Origin: Methanocellales archaeon
GTDB lineage: Archaea; Halobacteriota; UBA148
Length of the DNA: 34,170 bases
Assembly (NCBI GenBank): GCA_028715545.1
Contig: JAQURP010000008.1
Coordinates: 1 to 34,170 of the forward strand
Reading direction: 5' to 3'
Each line of letters starts with the position of its first letter. Within the stretch, counting starts at the first letter, position 1. Positions 26,831-34,170 of the stretch are shown here, one piece after another. The translations under genes and the position numbers were made by a program. Below the pieces are notes generated by a model. It ran no database searches, was not told where the DNA came from, and was given only the letters and a program-made list of their open reading frames with translations.

Positions 26831-28579
26831 TTAGTTTATGGCAGTGGCATCGTAGAACTGTCCGCTGTCAATGCAGATACAAGTACCTTTTCCCATATCG
26901 TGTGGCACGTAGACCTTCACGCTGCCTTCAGCCTCTCCACCGTTTCCATCGCTGGCAATAAATGTAATCTCGTACACCCTACCATCACCAGTTCCAGAAC
27001 GCTCGGATCTAACACGGGCTATGGAAGTTCCTATGCATGCTGGATCTGCATCAGGTGCATGTTCAGCACCTCCAGCACCTTCGATGGAAGTAGTAGGCTC
27101 GTCGCTGGTAATGCCAGTAATGGTGATTGTGACGCTATCACCATCTGGATCTGTGACACCCTCTATGGTTATGTCAACGAACTTGTGGTTGGGTGGCCAG
27201 ATGCAATCTATGCTTGGATGTGCGTCAGAAATGTCTGGTGGCTGGTTGAGGCACGTAACCGTAGTCTCACTTATGGTAGTTGGACCCGTACCGGGTTCAG
27301 CACCGTTGATGGTGGCGGAATTGATGATGTTGGTTCCCGGCGGAGTGCCTAGGTTTACCTGTACCGTCAGCGTTACAGAACCTGATGCTCCGGCCGTAAT
27401 CGTGCCAATATTCCATGTAACAGTGCTACCAGAGTGCGAACCTCCCCCAGTACAAGACACAAACGTCACTTCAGGTGGGAGTGTATCAGTGATCGTCACA
27501 CCGGTCACGTCGTAGGTATTTGTGTTGGTATAGGGAAGTGTGTAGGTAATTGTATCTCCTGGGCTCACACATGCATCTCCAAGCCCATCGTCCTTGCTGA
27601 GGTTGAGCGGGTTGTATGAGATCTCCTTGCCCGGAACAACTATCCCTGTGGGGTCTCCAATGTCGCCCGTCGTGTTAAGCATATTCAGGTTGGAATCGAA
27701 CACTATTATCCTGTCAGTTCCTCCCATACCCTGATCACCTGTAGTGATATATAGCATACCAGTGACCGGATCCACGGCCAATCCTACGACGTTGTCGCCA
27801 ATAGCTCCGCCGGGTAGCGTGCCTATATTTACGGTGGTTTCGGTGTTAGTGCTCAAGTCATATTTGGATAGCAAACCCAGGCTTCCATAAGGACCATAAG
27901 CATTTCCGGTGTAAACGAATCCATTTGATGCGTCAACAGCAATGCCCATGGCATCCTGAGTCACCGAAATATTACCGGCTGACGACCAATCCGCCGTGTT
28001 GAAGATTTTAACCGTATTGGTCACGTCACATACGTAAAGCTTGTCGTTTAATTCGTCGAGTGCTATCCCGTGTGCACCGTCACTATGGGCGCCAGTAACA
28101 TATAATCCGGGCAAGTTCTGGGTACTAATATGAGTCAGTGTTTTGTTGGTTGCATCCCAGGAGTAAACATAGAGTTTATCAGTATTTCGGTCTACGGTAT
28201 ATACTTTCTGATTGTCCTGATCCACGACGATGCCGGCCAGGTTATTTGCATTGGGTGCGGTCACTGTCCCAAGGGTGTTCAAGGTTTGGGCGTCAACTAT
28301 GGCAAGACTGCCAGAATTCTCGAATGTGACGAACAATATTGCTGAATCCGTATCAATGGCAAGCCCAGCACCGCCGTATCCGGTCGCATTTGAGGTCTGT
28401 TGCCAAACCAAGTAATTTGGTGCCGGCTGGATATCATAGGCTGAAATCTGGCTAGTGGAAATGTCCTTATTCACATAGAGCGATTTTGCAGAAGCAGTCC
28501 CCACCATAACAATTGCAAGCACTGTCAAGACTGCAGCAATCACTATAATTGATCTCCATAGATTCTTTTCATTTTTCAT
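26831..28579 (-). CDS. Secreted surface protein: beta-propeller plus DUF11 plus C-terminal beta domain
   Basis: The 582-residue protein has a signal peptide (IIVIAAVLTVLAIVMVGTASA). Residues about 35-320 are repeats of the NHL/YVTN beta-propeller kind (GIVVDQDNQKVYTVDRNTDK, GIALDELNDKLYVCDV, GIAVDASNGFVYTGN, GLAVDPVTGMLYITTG). A DUF11 domain follows (DTITYTLPYTNTNTYDVTG, VTITDTLPPEVTFVS), then a last beta domain (PPDISDAHPSIDCIWPPNHK ... ITFIASDGNGGEAEGSVKV). It probably sits in or on the S-layer. No PGF- or PEF-type sorting signal is visible. GGGGAGG precedes the ATG. It has a long, hairpin-containing leader and a palindromic promoter element shared with the gene at 25988. Confidence 0.85.
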   Translation of the reverse strand: MKNEKNLWRSIIVIAAVLTVLAIVMVGTASAKSLYVNKDISTSQISAYDIQPAPNYLVWQQTSNATGYGGAGLAIDTDSAILFVTFENSGSLAIVDAQTLNTLGTVTAPNANNLAGIVVDQDNQKVYTVDRNTDKLYVYSWDATNKTLTHISTQNLPGLYVTGAHSDGAHGIALDELNDKLYVCDVTNTVKIFNTADWSSAGNISVTQDAMGIAVDASNGFVYTGNAYGPYGSLGLLSKYDLSTNTETTVNIGTLPGGAIGDNVVGLAVDPVTGMLYITTGDQGMGGTDRIIVFDSNLNMLNTTGDIGDPTGIVVPGKEISYNPLNLSKDDGLGDACVSPGDTITYTLPYTNTNTYDVTGVTITDTLPPEVTFVSCTGGGSHSGSTVTWNIGTITAGASGSVTLTVQVNLGTPPGTNIINSATINGAEPGTGPTTISETTVTCLNQPPDISDAHPSIDCIWPPNHKFVDITIEGVTDPDGDSVTITITGITSDEPTTSIEGAGGAEHAPDADPACIGTSIARVRSERSGTGDGRVYEITFIASDGNGGEAEGSVKVYVPHDMGKGTCICIDSGQFYDATAIN

Positions 28580-28618
28580 TTTTTTCCTCCCCTTTTAGTT
28601 GGGTATTGACTATGTGGC

Positions 28619-28664
28619 AAGGCTCCCAAAGGCTGCCTTGTATAGCGCCCCCACACTCGGCGCT
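28619..28664 (-). promoter_or_regulatory. Structured 5' leader of the surface protein gene
   Basis: Between the TATA box (28711-28721) and the ATG (28579) lie about 110 bases of likely leader. Two hairpins are visible on the minus strand: AGCGCC/GGCGCT (28659-28664 with 28644-28649) and AAGGC/GCCTT (28635-28639 with 28619-28623). Archaeal leaders are usually short, so this one may have a regulatory or stabilising role. No known riboswitch class is recognised. Confidence 0.4.
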
Positions 28665-28710
28665 CTTTATGGAGTTTCATTGTCTCTATTGCTGAAAGGT
28701 CTGATGTTGC

Positions 28711-28756
28711 TTATATATATAGTTAATTTTAGATAATATTGCTTAATTTAAGCAAT
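28711..28756 (-). promoter_or_regulatory. Promoter with 19-bp palindrome (surface protein gene)
   Basis: The perfect palindrome 28738-28756 (arms ATTGCTTAA and TTAAGCAAT) lies 16 bp upstream of the TATA stretch TATATATATAA (28711-28721) on the minus strand. It matches the palindrome at 26593-26611 except for one compensating base pair. Both are preceded and followed by AAT/ATT-rich bases. Confidence 0.6.
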
Positions 28757-28918
28757 TATAATAGAAATACCGAAAAGAAAAGACAGCACCGTAGTAAAAA
28801 AACCTAGCGTAGAAAAGTAGTACACCGTGGCGATTTCAAAAGAACATATTTAGTCAATAGAGCATACCTAAAACTGGGAGCCGAAAAAAGTTGTTTCAAA
28901 AATGGAATCATTCAATTG

Positions 28919-29206
28919 TCATCTTTCATAGATCGTTTGTCCTTCATACGTGATTCGAAATATCCTATGGTACGGTATCATTACCGAAGGGGATCTTCCT
29001 TCAGAATCAGGAGAAATGTTAGCCCCTTTAAAGGTGAGGAAGGACTTTCCTATCTCATCTATCTCATCCCCACGAAAGACCCTGGTATCCTTGGGTGCGC
29101 CCCTGTGAATATAGTAAATGTCGCATCTTGAGAGGCCTAGATCACGCCATTTTATCTCGTTCAATAACTCCCTCGGACGTTTTGATCTGAACATTTTATG
29201 ATGCAT
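28919..29206 (-). CDS. MJ1316/DUF504 (UPF0248) domain protein
   Basis: The 95-residue protein is a single DUF504 domain: RPRELLNEIKWRDL, DIYYIHRGAPKDTRVFRGDE, IGKSFLTFKGANI and the conserved VMIPYHRIFRITYEG end. The domain has been proposed to recognise RNA cyclic-phosphate ends or to act in RNA repair and processing, but its biochemistry is largely open. The gene is monocistronic and separate from the RecJ-like gene on the same strand. Start at the first ATG. An internal ATG four codons later would also work. Confidence 0.85.
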   Translation of the reverse strand: MHHKMFRSKRPRELLNEIKWRDLGLSRCDIYYIHRGAPKDTRVFRGDEIDEIGKSFLTFKGANISPDSEGRSPSVMIPYHRIFRITYEGQTIYER

Positions 29207-29563
29207 TTTTTTAGGATATGTATTCAGTATCTAATATGTGTAATACTGTGCTCCATCTCATACCTATATAGTTGTCAAAGCATCTTTTGTAAAGATTATG
29301 CTGGGCTTTGAATCTAATACAAACCTTGGAGTCTATCTTGGATCAGCCCCTCTGTTGAGAATAAGGAAAATATTTTTGAAGTTGGTGAACGGGTATGATA
29401 AAGTCATTACAATTGATTTTTAAGAACTATTTCTTTATTTTATACCTCTATAGGCGCTGTGTATTATGTAGAAGACATATCGTGGAAGACATATAGAAGA
29501 CGAAATTATATTGGTGGGGAATATAGTGATACCGTGGCTTTGTATGTTATGTATTGAGTGCAA
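29207..29563. other. Intergenic region, no gene seen
   Basis: No gene-like frame on either strand. Around 29468-29500 the segment AGAAGACATAT is repeated with variation (three imperfect copies). It lies downstream of the minus-strand RecJ-like gene and upstream of the DUF504 gene, so it probably contains the terminator of the one and the promoter of the other. Confidence 0.5.
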
Positions 29564-30964
29564 TCATACAAGCCTTTTTAATTGTGTGCCGATCTTTGCA
29601 TCCAATATTGTCAGGAATTCTTCTTCAGATCCCTTAGGAATAGTTGCCCCTGCTGCTATGTCATGTCCTCCTCCAACGCCCCCTACCTCTTTAGCAGACT
29701 CATGTAGTGCAACTGCTAGATTCAATCCTTGATGAACCAGGTCTTGTGTTCCTCGGGCTGATACTTTTATACCCTCTTCAGAATCAGCAAATGCTATTAT
29801 GGGCAGATTGCGGTTTATTCCTTCTATGTTGCCACTCATCCCTGCAATAATCCCAATGATGGTCTCACGTATGCTGTCTCCTGCATGGAAATATTGGAGA
29901 TTTTGAAGTGCTAGGACCCCCTGCTCCTTGACCAGTTTCAGCCCCTCTGTCAAGTTCTGTCTATGTTGGGCCAGTAAGCTGCGCGCATGTGCATATGCTA
30001 GTCCCCGATCCCCCATGCAAACTGCAAGTCCGACATCTGCATTATCATAGCGTGCTGTGGCGTTCAATAACGTGGAATATTCTGATGCATCCCGCAGCTC
30101 TGTCCCCTCTGCCTCTTTTAGTAGCGTATATACTTCTCCTACCAGGTGCTGTACTTTATATGCAGGCATACCTCTCGTCAAACATAGTTGCATTATTTCT
30201 GAAACGATCCGTTTTTTTTCGTCTCTGCATAGATCGATCCACCTGCGCCAATCATCCTCTTTTAGGCTGATTCCTAGGTTGCGCAAGAATTTGATGCAAT
30301 TATCCTTATCGCCAGTTATGCCAGGTATGTATGGGTACTCACAATACTCTAGCAGTTTGTAGATCGGTCTGGTCTGACGTCCAAAAAGCCGAATATCGGT
30401 TTCAAAGGAAAGCACGCCGGCATCGACGCCTTCGAGCATTATACTGCGGTTCAGGCCTATCAGTCTTCCGGTCCTCATGTCCTGCATGTCTCCGATAGCG
30501 CCTACGATCGCTAAGTCGGCAAGATCGCTATTAGCCCCCATCTTTTTGGCGATCAAGTAAGTAGCTCCAGCACCGCTCAGTTCATCGGTGCCGTTTATGC
30601 CAAATAAATGGGGGTTGAGGTGGTATTTATGTTGGCTTTTTTTTGGCTGATGATGATCGGCGATTATGACCTCAGAATCCAGTTTATCAATCTCATCTGA
30701 CATGCTGGACCCAAGATCAGTAAAGATTATCAACTCGGCACCAAGATCCGCAATTTCACTCAATGTTGGCAAATCCAGTTTCTTCAAAAATCTGGTCTCA
30801 TACTCCATTCCGCATCTATCCAGGGCTTTGCACATAACCGCTGCAGATGTCAAGCCATCGGCATCTATGTGTGAAATCACGATTGCACTCGTGTGCCTTT
30901 TGATCGCTTCAGCGCATTCTGCTGCCTTTTGCATCATCCTTATGATAGCTTGTTCTGATTGCAC
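29564..30964 (-). CDS. Archaeal RecJ-like DHH/DHHA1 phosphoesterase
   Basis: The 466-residue protein belongs to the archaeal RecJ/Cdc45/GAN group of DHH enzymes, which act as single-strand nucleases or as replisome partners of GINS. Motifs are visible: SHIDADGLTSAAV (motif I), IIFTDLGSS, the name-giving IIADHHQPKK, AIVGAIGDMQD, and the C-terminal DHHA1 glycine cluster GGVGGGHDIAAGATIP. The metal-binding acidic and histidine residues appear intact, so nuclease activity is likely. The start is uncertain. The track GTG gives a plausible helix, while an ATG pair nine codons later (30937) is also possible, and neither has a clear Shine-Dalgarno. It is divergent from argC. Confidence 0.87.
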   Translation of the reverse strand: MQSEQAIIRMMQKAAECAEAIKRHTSAIVISHIDADGLTSAAVMCKALDRCGMEYETRFLKKLDLPTLSEIADLGAELIIFTDLGSSMSDEIDKLDSEVIIADHHQPKKSQHKYHLNPHLFGINGTDELSGAGATYLIAKKMGANSDLADLAIVGAIGDMQDMRTGRLIGLNRSIMLEGVDAGVLSFETDIRLFGRQTRPIYKLLEYCEYPYIPGITGDKDNCIKFLRNLGISLKEDDWRRWIDLCRDEKKRIVSEIMQLCLTRGMPAYKVQHLVGEVYTLLKEAEGTELRDASEYSTLLNATARYDNADVGLAVCMGDRGLAYAHARSLLAQHRQNLTEGLKLVKEQGVLALQNLQYFHAGDSIRETIIGIIAGMSGNIEGINRNLPIIAFADSEEGIKVSARGTQDLVHQGLNLAVALHESAKEVGGVGGGHDIAAGATIPKGSEEEFLTILDAKIGTQLKRLV

Positions 30965-31019
30965 AATAAAATTTTGCTACAACGAAACATCTTTTATGTC
31001 GTTGGTATAAGTGATACAC

Positions 31020-32027
31020 ATGAAAGTTGGGATTATCGGGGGGGCAGGTTATACTGGCGGGGAATTGCTTCGCCTATTAGTAAATCACCCTGATGTTGAA
31101 ATAGTGGCAGTGACATCACGACGCTTCCACGGCAAGCCCGTTTCTGGGGTACACCCTCATCTTTCGGAAGTATTAGATTTGTCTTTTGGGGACCTTTCTA
31201 CAAGTGAAGTTGCGAGAAGCTCTGATCTAGTTTTCACGGCAGTACCGCACAAGACTGCAATGGGCTACGTCCCTGACTTGCTGGCGCAGAACGTCAAAGT
31301 TGTCGATCTAAGTGCTGATTATCGATTGGCTCCTGAGATCTATGAGTCCACATATATGACAACTCACACCGATCGTGCTAGAAGGGCAATATATGGCTTG
31401 CCAGAGCTTCACAGAGCAGAGATCAAAACATCAAACTTGGTGGCAAACCCAGGGTGCTTTTCTACCGGGGCAATATTGGCAGCTGCCCCCTTGGTAAAGG
31501 CGGCCAAAGCAGAAAGAATCGTGTTCGATTCAAAGACAGGCATCTCTGGTGCTGGTATGGAACCCTCAGGGGTCACACATTATCCGAATATAGCAGAGAA
31601 CGTGGTTCCTTATTGTATAACCACGCACCGACATCTGCCAGAAATCAGGCAAGAACTGGGGCTGTTAGGTAAATGCAAAATCAGCTTTACACCGCACATC
31701 ATTCCTTCTGTGCGGGGAATTTTGACGACAGCACACATATTTGTGAGAGAGACGCTTACAAGCGAGTACATATCTGGTCTCTATGAAGAAATGTATGCTA
31801 GCGAGCCATTCATAAGAATTCTAAAGACGATGCCATCGCTGAGCGCAGTTCGAGGCTCCAATTTCTGTGATATCGGTTGCTTTGATGCTGAGGGGGATAG
31901 GATCGTGGTGATCTCTGCCATAGACAATCTGACAAAAGGTGCATCAGGACAAGCTCTTCAGAATATGAATCTGATGTTTGGCCTGGATGAAAAAAGGGGG
32001 CTATGGGTGCCGGGGATGGCGCCATGA
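31020..32027 (+). CDS. argC: N-acetyl-gamma-glutamyl-phosphate reductase
   Basis: Third step of arginine (ornithine) synthesis: NADPH-dependent reduction of N-acetylglutamyl phosphate. Rossmann motif VGIIGGAGYTGGELLRLL starts at the N-terminus, the catalytic cysteine is in NLVANPGCFSTGAILA, and GISGAGMEPSG and HRHLPEI complete the active site. The start was moved from GTG 31011 to ATG 31020, which has GTGAT just upstream and puts the dinucleotide motif at the normal place. The 335 residues are normal. It overlaps the CBS gene by ATGA. Confidence 0.95.
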   Translation: MKVGIIGGAGYTGGELLRLLVNHPDVEIVAVTSRRFHGKPVSGVHPHLSEVLDLSFGDLSTSEVARSSDLVFTAVPHKTAMGYVPDLLAQNVKVVDLSADYRLAPEIYESTYMTTHTDRARRAIYGLPELHRAEIKTSNLVANPGCFSTGAILAAAPLVKAAKAERIVFDSKTGISGAGMEPSGVTHYPNIAENVVPYCITTHRHLPEIRQELGLLGKCKISFTPHIIPSVRGILTTAHIFVRETLTSEYISGLYEEMYASEPFIRILKTMPSLSAVRGSNFCDIGCFDAEGDRIVVISAIDNLTKGASGQALQNMNLMFGLDEKRGLWVPGMAP

Positions 32028-32509
32028 AATCCACGCAAGTTAAGGATATTATGGAGAGAAAGGTAGTGGTGTGCATAGTCACTGATTCTGTCAGTCTCGT
32101 CGCAAAAAAATTAAGGAAGAATGGCATAAGCGGCATACCTGTAATGGATGGCGACAAATTGGTGGGCATCATTACAGAAAGCGACATTCTTCGCCTTCTG
32201 CGCACCCCAGAATATTCCAGAGAACTCTGGCTGCCCAGTCCGTTAGAGCTCATCGAGGTGCCGATACGTGAATTGGTGGGGTGGGTTGAGATGAAAAAGG
32301 CGCTAGAGGACCTTGGTAACATGCCTGTGAGAGACATCATGACCAAGCAGGTGTACACGGTCTCACCCAGCGATAGTCTTGAAAGAGCAGCAGAGATGAT
32401 GACCAAGCACGATATCAACAGACTTCCGGTAATCGAGGGTGGCAAATTGGTTGGAATCGTCACAAGAGGCGATATCATAGCTGGACTTGGGGGAGGGGGC
32501 AAAAAATGA
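32024..32509 (+). CDS. Two-CBS-domain protein between argC and argJ
   Basis: A stand-alone pair of CBS domains (about 161 residues) that typically binds AMP, ATP, SAM or another adenosyl ligand and acts as an energy or metabolite sensor. Domain 1: VKDIMERKVVVCIVTDSVSL ... GISGIPVMDGDKLVGIITESD. Domain 2: VRDIMTKQVYTVSPSDSL ... INRLPVIEGGKLVGIVTRGD, ending in a glycine-rich tail. The track start (32003) lies inside argC. ATG 32024 forms an ATGA overlap with the argC stop and a second ATGA links it to argJ. The tight coupling suggests a role in arginine biosynthesis, but this is inference. Confidence 0.9.
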   Translation: MKSTQVKDIMERKVVVCIVTDSVSLVAKKLRKNGISGIPVMDGDKLVGIITESDILRLLRTPEYSRELWLPSPLELIEVPIRELVGWVEMKKALEDLGNMPVRDIMTKQVYTVSPSDSLERAAEMMTKHDINRLPVIEGGKLVGIVTRGDIIAGLGGGGKK

Positions 32510-33663
32510 AGCTTCTGAGCGGAGGGGTATGCGCTGTACCTGCTGTTAAGGCTTATGGCATAAAAGAAGATGTGCAAGGTCTTGCTGTCATAACTGGAAA
32601 AGGTAATACTGTCGGTGTTTTTACCCTAAATAAAATCCGGGCTGCACCGGTTATCGCTACAAGTAGACGCTTGCCAGGCATCATGAATGCTGTTGTCGCA
32701 TATAGTGGTAGCGCCAACGCGTTTACTGGTAAAAAGGGTATCCAAGATGCGGAAAGGATGGCTCTACTAGTGGCCAGTGCATTGGGCATTGATCCTGAAT
32801 CCGTGGGGATCGCTTCCACCGGCATCATCGGACGCCCAATCAATATGGGTTGGATTGAGGATCATGTGGGAAATGTACTGTCGGGTTTGACCTCAGAGCC
32901 AAGCGGTAGCGAGGCGGCAACAAGGGCAATCATGACAACCGACACGATACTCAAACAAATGGCAGTCGAGATCGACGGCGTACACATAGGAGGGATAGCA
33001 AAGGGCTCTGGCATGATAGAGCCAGACATGGCAACGATGCTTTCTTTCATCTACACTGATGTTGAGATGCCCACAGAATCGCTGCACAAATGCCTGAGGG
33101 AGTCGGTAGACAAGAGCTTTAACATGCTGGTCGTGGATGGTGACACTAGCACGAATGATATGGTCCTTCTGACCGCGACTGGCGACAAGAGGACATCTGA
33201 GGAAAGATTTCAGGAAGGTTTGGATTTCGTATGCATGCAACTGGCAAAGATGATAGCAAGAGATGGTGAAGGCTCGACCAAATTCATCGAAGCTTGTATC
33301 AGAGGTGCAAGGTCAAAAGACGATGCAATAAAAGCGGCAAAGGCAGTTGTGCGATCTCCTTTAGTGAAGGCCACAGTCTTTGGTGAGGACCCCAACTGGG
33401 GGCGCATCGTAGCTGCCATAGGGCGATCTGGTGCTGAGGTTAAAGAGGGTAAAATTACTCTAGAGTTCTCGAATGGTACTAAAACCGTGACAATAGTCAA
33501 GGAAGGAAATATCATCGATAGCGGCAAGAAGGCAAAAGAGGTCATGGCTGGTAATGAGTTAATCCTAATCGTGGATCTGGGACTTGGAAAGCACGAGGCA
33601 ACAGCCTGGGGTTGCGATCTAACCTATGATTATGTCAAGATTAATTCGGCTTATATGACATGA
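32506..33663 (+). CDS. argJ: Glutamate N-acetyltransferase / amino-acid acetyltransferase
   Basis: Transfers the acetyl group from N-acetylornithine to glutamate (and in bifunctional forms uses acetyl-CoA), recycling acetyl in arginine synthesis. ArgJ self-cleaves before a threonine. The site is visible as GSGMIEPDMATMLSF (cleavage before the T of TML). Other motifs: VGVFTLNKIRAAPV near the N-terminus, IASTGIIGRPINM, VDGDTSTNDMVLL and VFGEDPNWGRIVAAIGRSG. The 385 residues are normal. The start ATG overlaps the CBS stop (ATGA), with a G-rich stretch upstream. A run of T directly after the stop ends the operon. Confidence 0.95.
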   Translation: MKLLSGGVCAVPAVKAYGIKEDVQGLAVITGKGNTVGVFTLNKIRAAPVIATSRRLPGIMNAVVAYSGSANAFTGKKGIQDAERMALLVASALGIDPESVGIASTGIIGRPINMGWIEDHVGNVLSGLTSEPSGSEAATRAIMTTDTILKQMAVEIDGVHIGGIAKGSGMIEPDMATMLSFIYTDVEMPTESLHKCLRESVDKSFNMLVVDGDTSTNDMVLLTATGDKRTSEERFQEGLDFVCMQLAKMIARDGEGSTKFIEACIRGARSKDDAIKAAKAVVRSPLVKATVFGEDPNWGRIVAAIGRSGAEVKEGKITLEFSNGTKTVTIVKEGNIIDSGKKAKEVMAGNELILIVDLGLGKHEATAWGCDLTYDYVKINSAYMT

Positions 33664-33664
33664 A

Positions 33665-33674
33665 TTTTTTTTTA
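33665..33674 (+). terminator. Oligo-T terminator of the argC-CBS-argJ operon
   Basis: A run of nine to ten T begins one or two bases after the argJ stop codon. Confidence 0.55.
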
Positions 33675-34040
33675 GTTCGTGAAAGGTGACAAAATGTTCG
33701 GAGCTAGTTTATAAAGAAGGTGTTATCGTTGTTTTAGTTGGTAATATTGATAAATATATAGAAAATGATTTAAGACACAAAATAAATAAATAAATAAAAA
33801 ATTAGATAAATCTGCTGGTTTTGAATTACAGAAATTTAGGATCAAATTGATTAATAAATAGGATAGTAAGACTAAAAAAGAAATCAAAAAACATTTTAGG
33901 TTTAGATATCTCAAATCTATTTAGATAAAGCCCATCTTCCCAACATACATTGGGGTGTGGGCTTCTACTTAAAATCAAATATTTTACTCAAAAACATGAT
34001 TTTTGGTTTTAGCTTATTGTAAAAAACGGTCTATCTTATT
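33675..34040. other. A/T-rich region without a convincing gene, with one strong hairpin
   Basis: Both strands are A/T-rich with many stops. The only notable structure is a hairpin at 33928-33964: AAGCCCA pairs with TGGGCTT, and after a small internal loop CCCAA pairs with TTGGG. It has no T-run on either side, so it is not an obvious terminator and might belong to a small structured RNA. Confidence 0.45.
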
Positions 34041-34077
34041 ATAAAAAAAATTAAAAATGAGCGGAAGCCTCCTCATT
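34041..34077 (-). terminator. Hairpin plus T-run terminator for a minus-strand gene beyond the window
   Basis: AATGAG/CTCATT (34056-34061 with 34072-34077) forms a 6-bp stem. On the minus strand it is followed by TTTTTAATTTTTTTTAT. The transcript it ends would come from beyond base 34170. Confidence 0.5.
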
Positions 34078-34170
34078 CGGTTGAACACAATGTTATGGTC
34101 TTCTTTAGTATGCGACCGCTCTTCTTTTCTATGCGATCCCGATTTTAACATTTATTATAACAGATATACT

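Noticed and set aside
26813-28415. Plus-strand ORFs opposite the surface protein
   Set aside because: They are shadow frames of the repeat-rich minus-strand gene. The minus strand has signal peptide, domains, promoter and terminator.
30981-31003. Imperfect dyad AACG...CGTT between the RecJ-like gene and argC
   Set aside because: It needs a two-base bulge and has few pairs, so it is not convincing as an operator.
33723-33914. 63-residue hydrophobic minus-strand ORF
   Set aside because: Its composition follows from A/T-rich DNA (Leu/Ile/Tyr/Phe only). A broken plus-strand frame (LVGNIDKYIENDLRHKINK) was also considered as a gene remnant but could not be supported.

Overview
The window is archaeal, from the Euryarchaeota, and most likely from the Methanosarcinales / Syntrophoarchaeia / ANME-1 side of the tree. 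The evidence is the archaeal early shikimate route (ADH synthase plus 3-dehydroquinate synthase II), an MC1-type chromosomal protein, a bacterial-type gyrase of the kind many euryarchaea carry, a tRNA-Arg(UCG) with a bulge-helix-bulge intron, an AmmeMemoRadiSam-type radical SAM protein, an archaeal RecJ-like DHH protein, and TATA boxes with many leaderless or short-leader genes. The lineage below that level is inference.

Layout. 1-0.35 kb: 3' end of trpA. 0.45-8.4 kb: accessory region. It holds an AbrB-like gene, a PH-like gene, two tiny adjacent CRISPR arrays of different repeat families without cas genes, a nitroreductase bracketed by direct repeats and CRISPR-repeat pieces, gene remnants, a lipoprotein, a radical SAM/SPASM-like protein behind a TATA box sitting inside a dyad, and a minus-strand group of exported and membrane proteins. 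A second CRISPR remnant of the same family lies at 7.3 kb. 8.7-13.7 kb: aromatic amino acid operon aroA'-aroB'-aroD-aroE-tyrA plus a small membrane protein, with a strong palindrome between its TATA box and start codon. The TyrA appears to carry a C-terminal FDX-ACB-like domain, the fold known from phenylalanyl-tRNA synthetase.

13.8-16.7 kb: foreign-looking stretch of same-strand genes (frameshifted HNH nuclease, G+C-rich immunity-like protein, CDF cation exporter, small membrane protein). They are separated by roughly 95-bp imperfect palindromes built like integron attC sites, with a half-site at the end. No integrase is in the window. This is the strongest candidate for an unusual system here: an archaeal gene-cassette cluster.

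16.8-23.2 kb, minus strand: gyrB-gyrA and thiL-amrS. 23.8-25.8 kb: MC1, dcd, an intron-containing tRNA-Arg and a BASS-type transporter. 25.9-28.8 kb: two secreted protein genes whose promoters share a 19-bp palindrome, suggesting co-regulation. 28.9-31 kb: an MJ1316/DUF504 protein and a RecJ-like protein. 31-33.7 kb: argC-CBS-argJ, translationally coupled by ATGA overlaps. The last 500 bp hold hairpins and A/T-rich DNA without a convincing gene.

Several starts in the ORF track were moved (tyrA, dcd, thiL, argC, CBS, BASS, amrS, Tic20-like, 10-TM protein). The reason is given in each entry.
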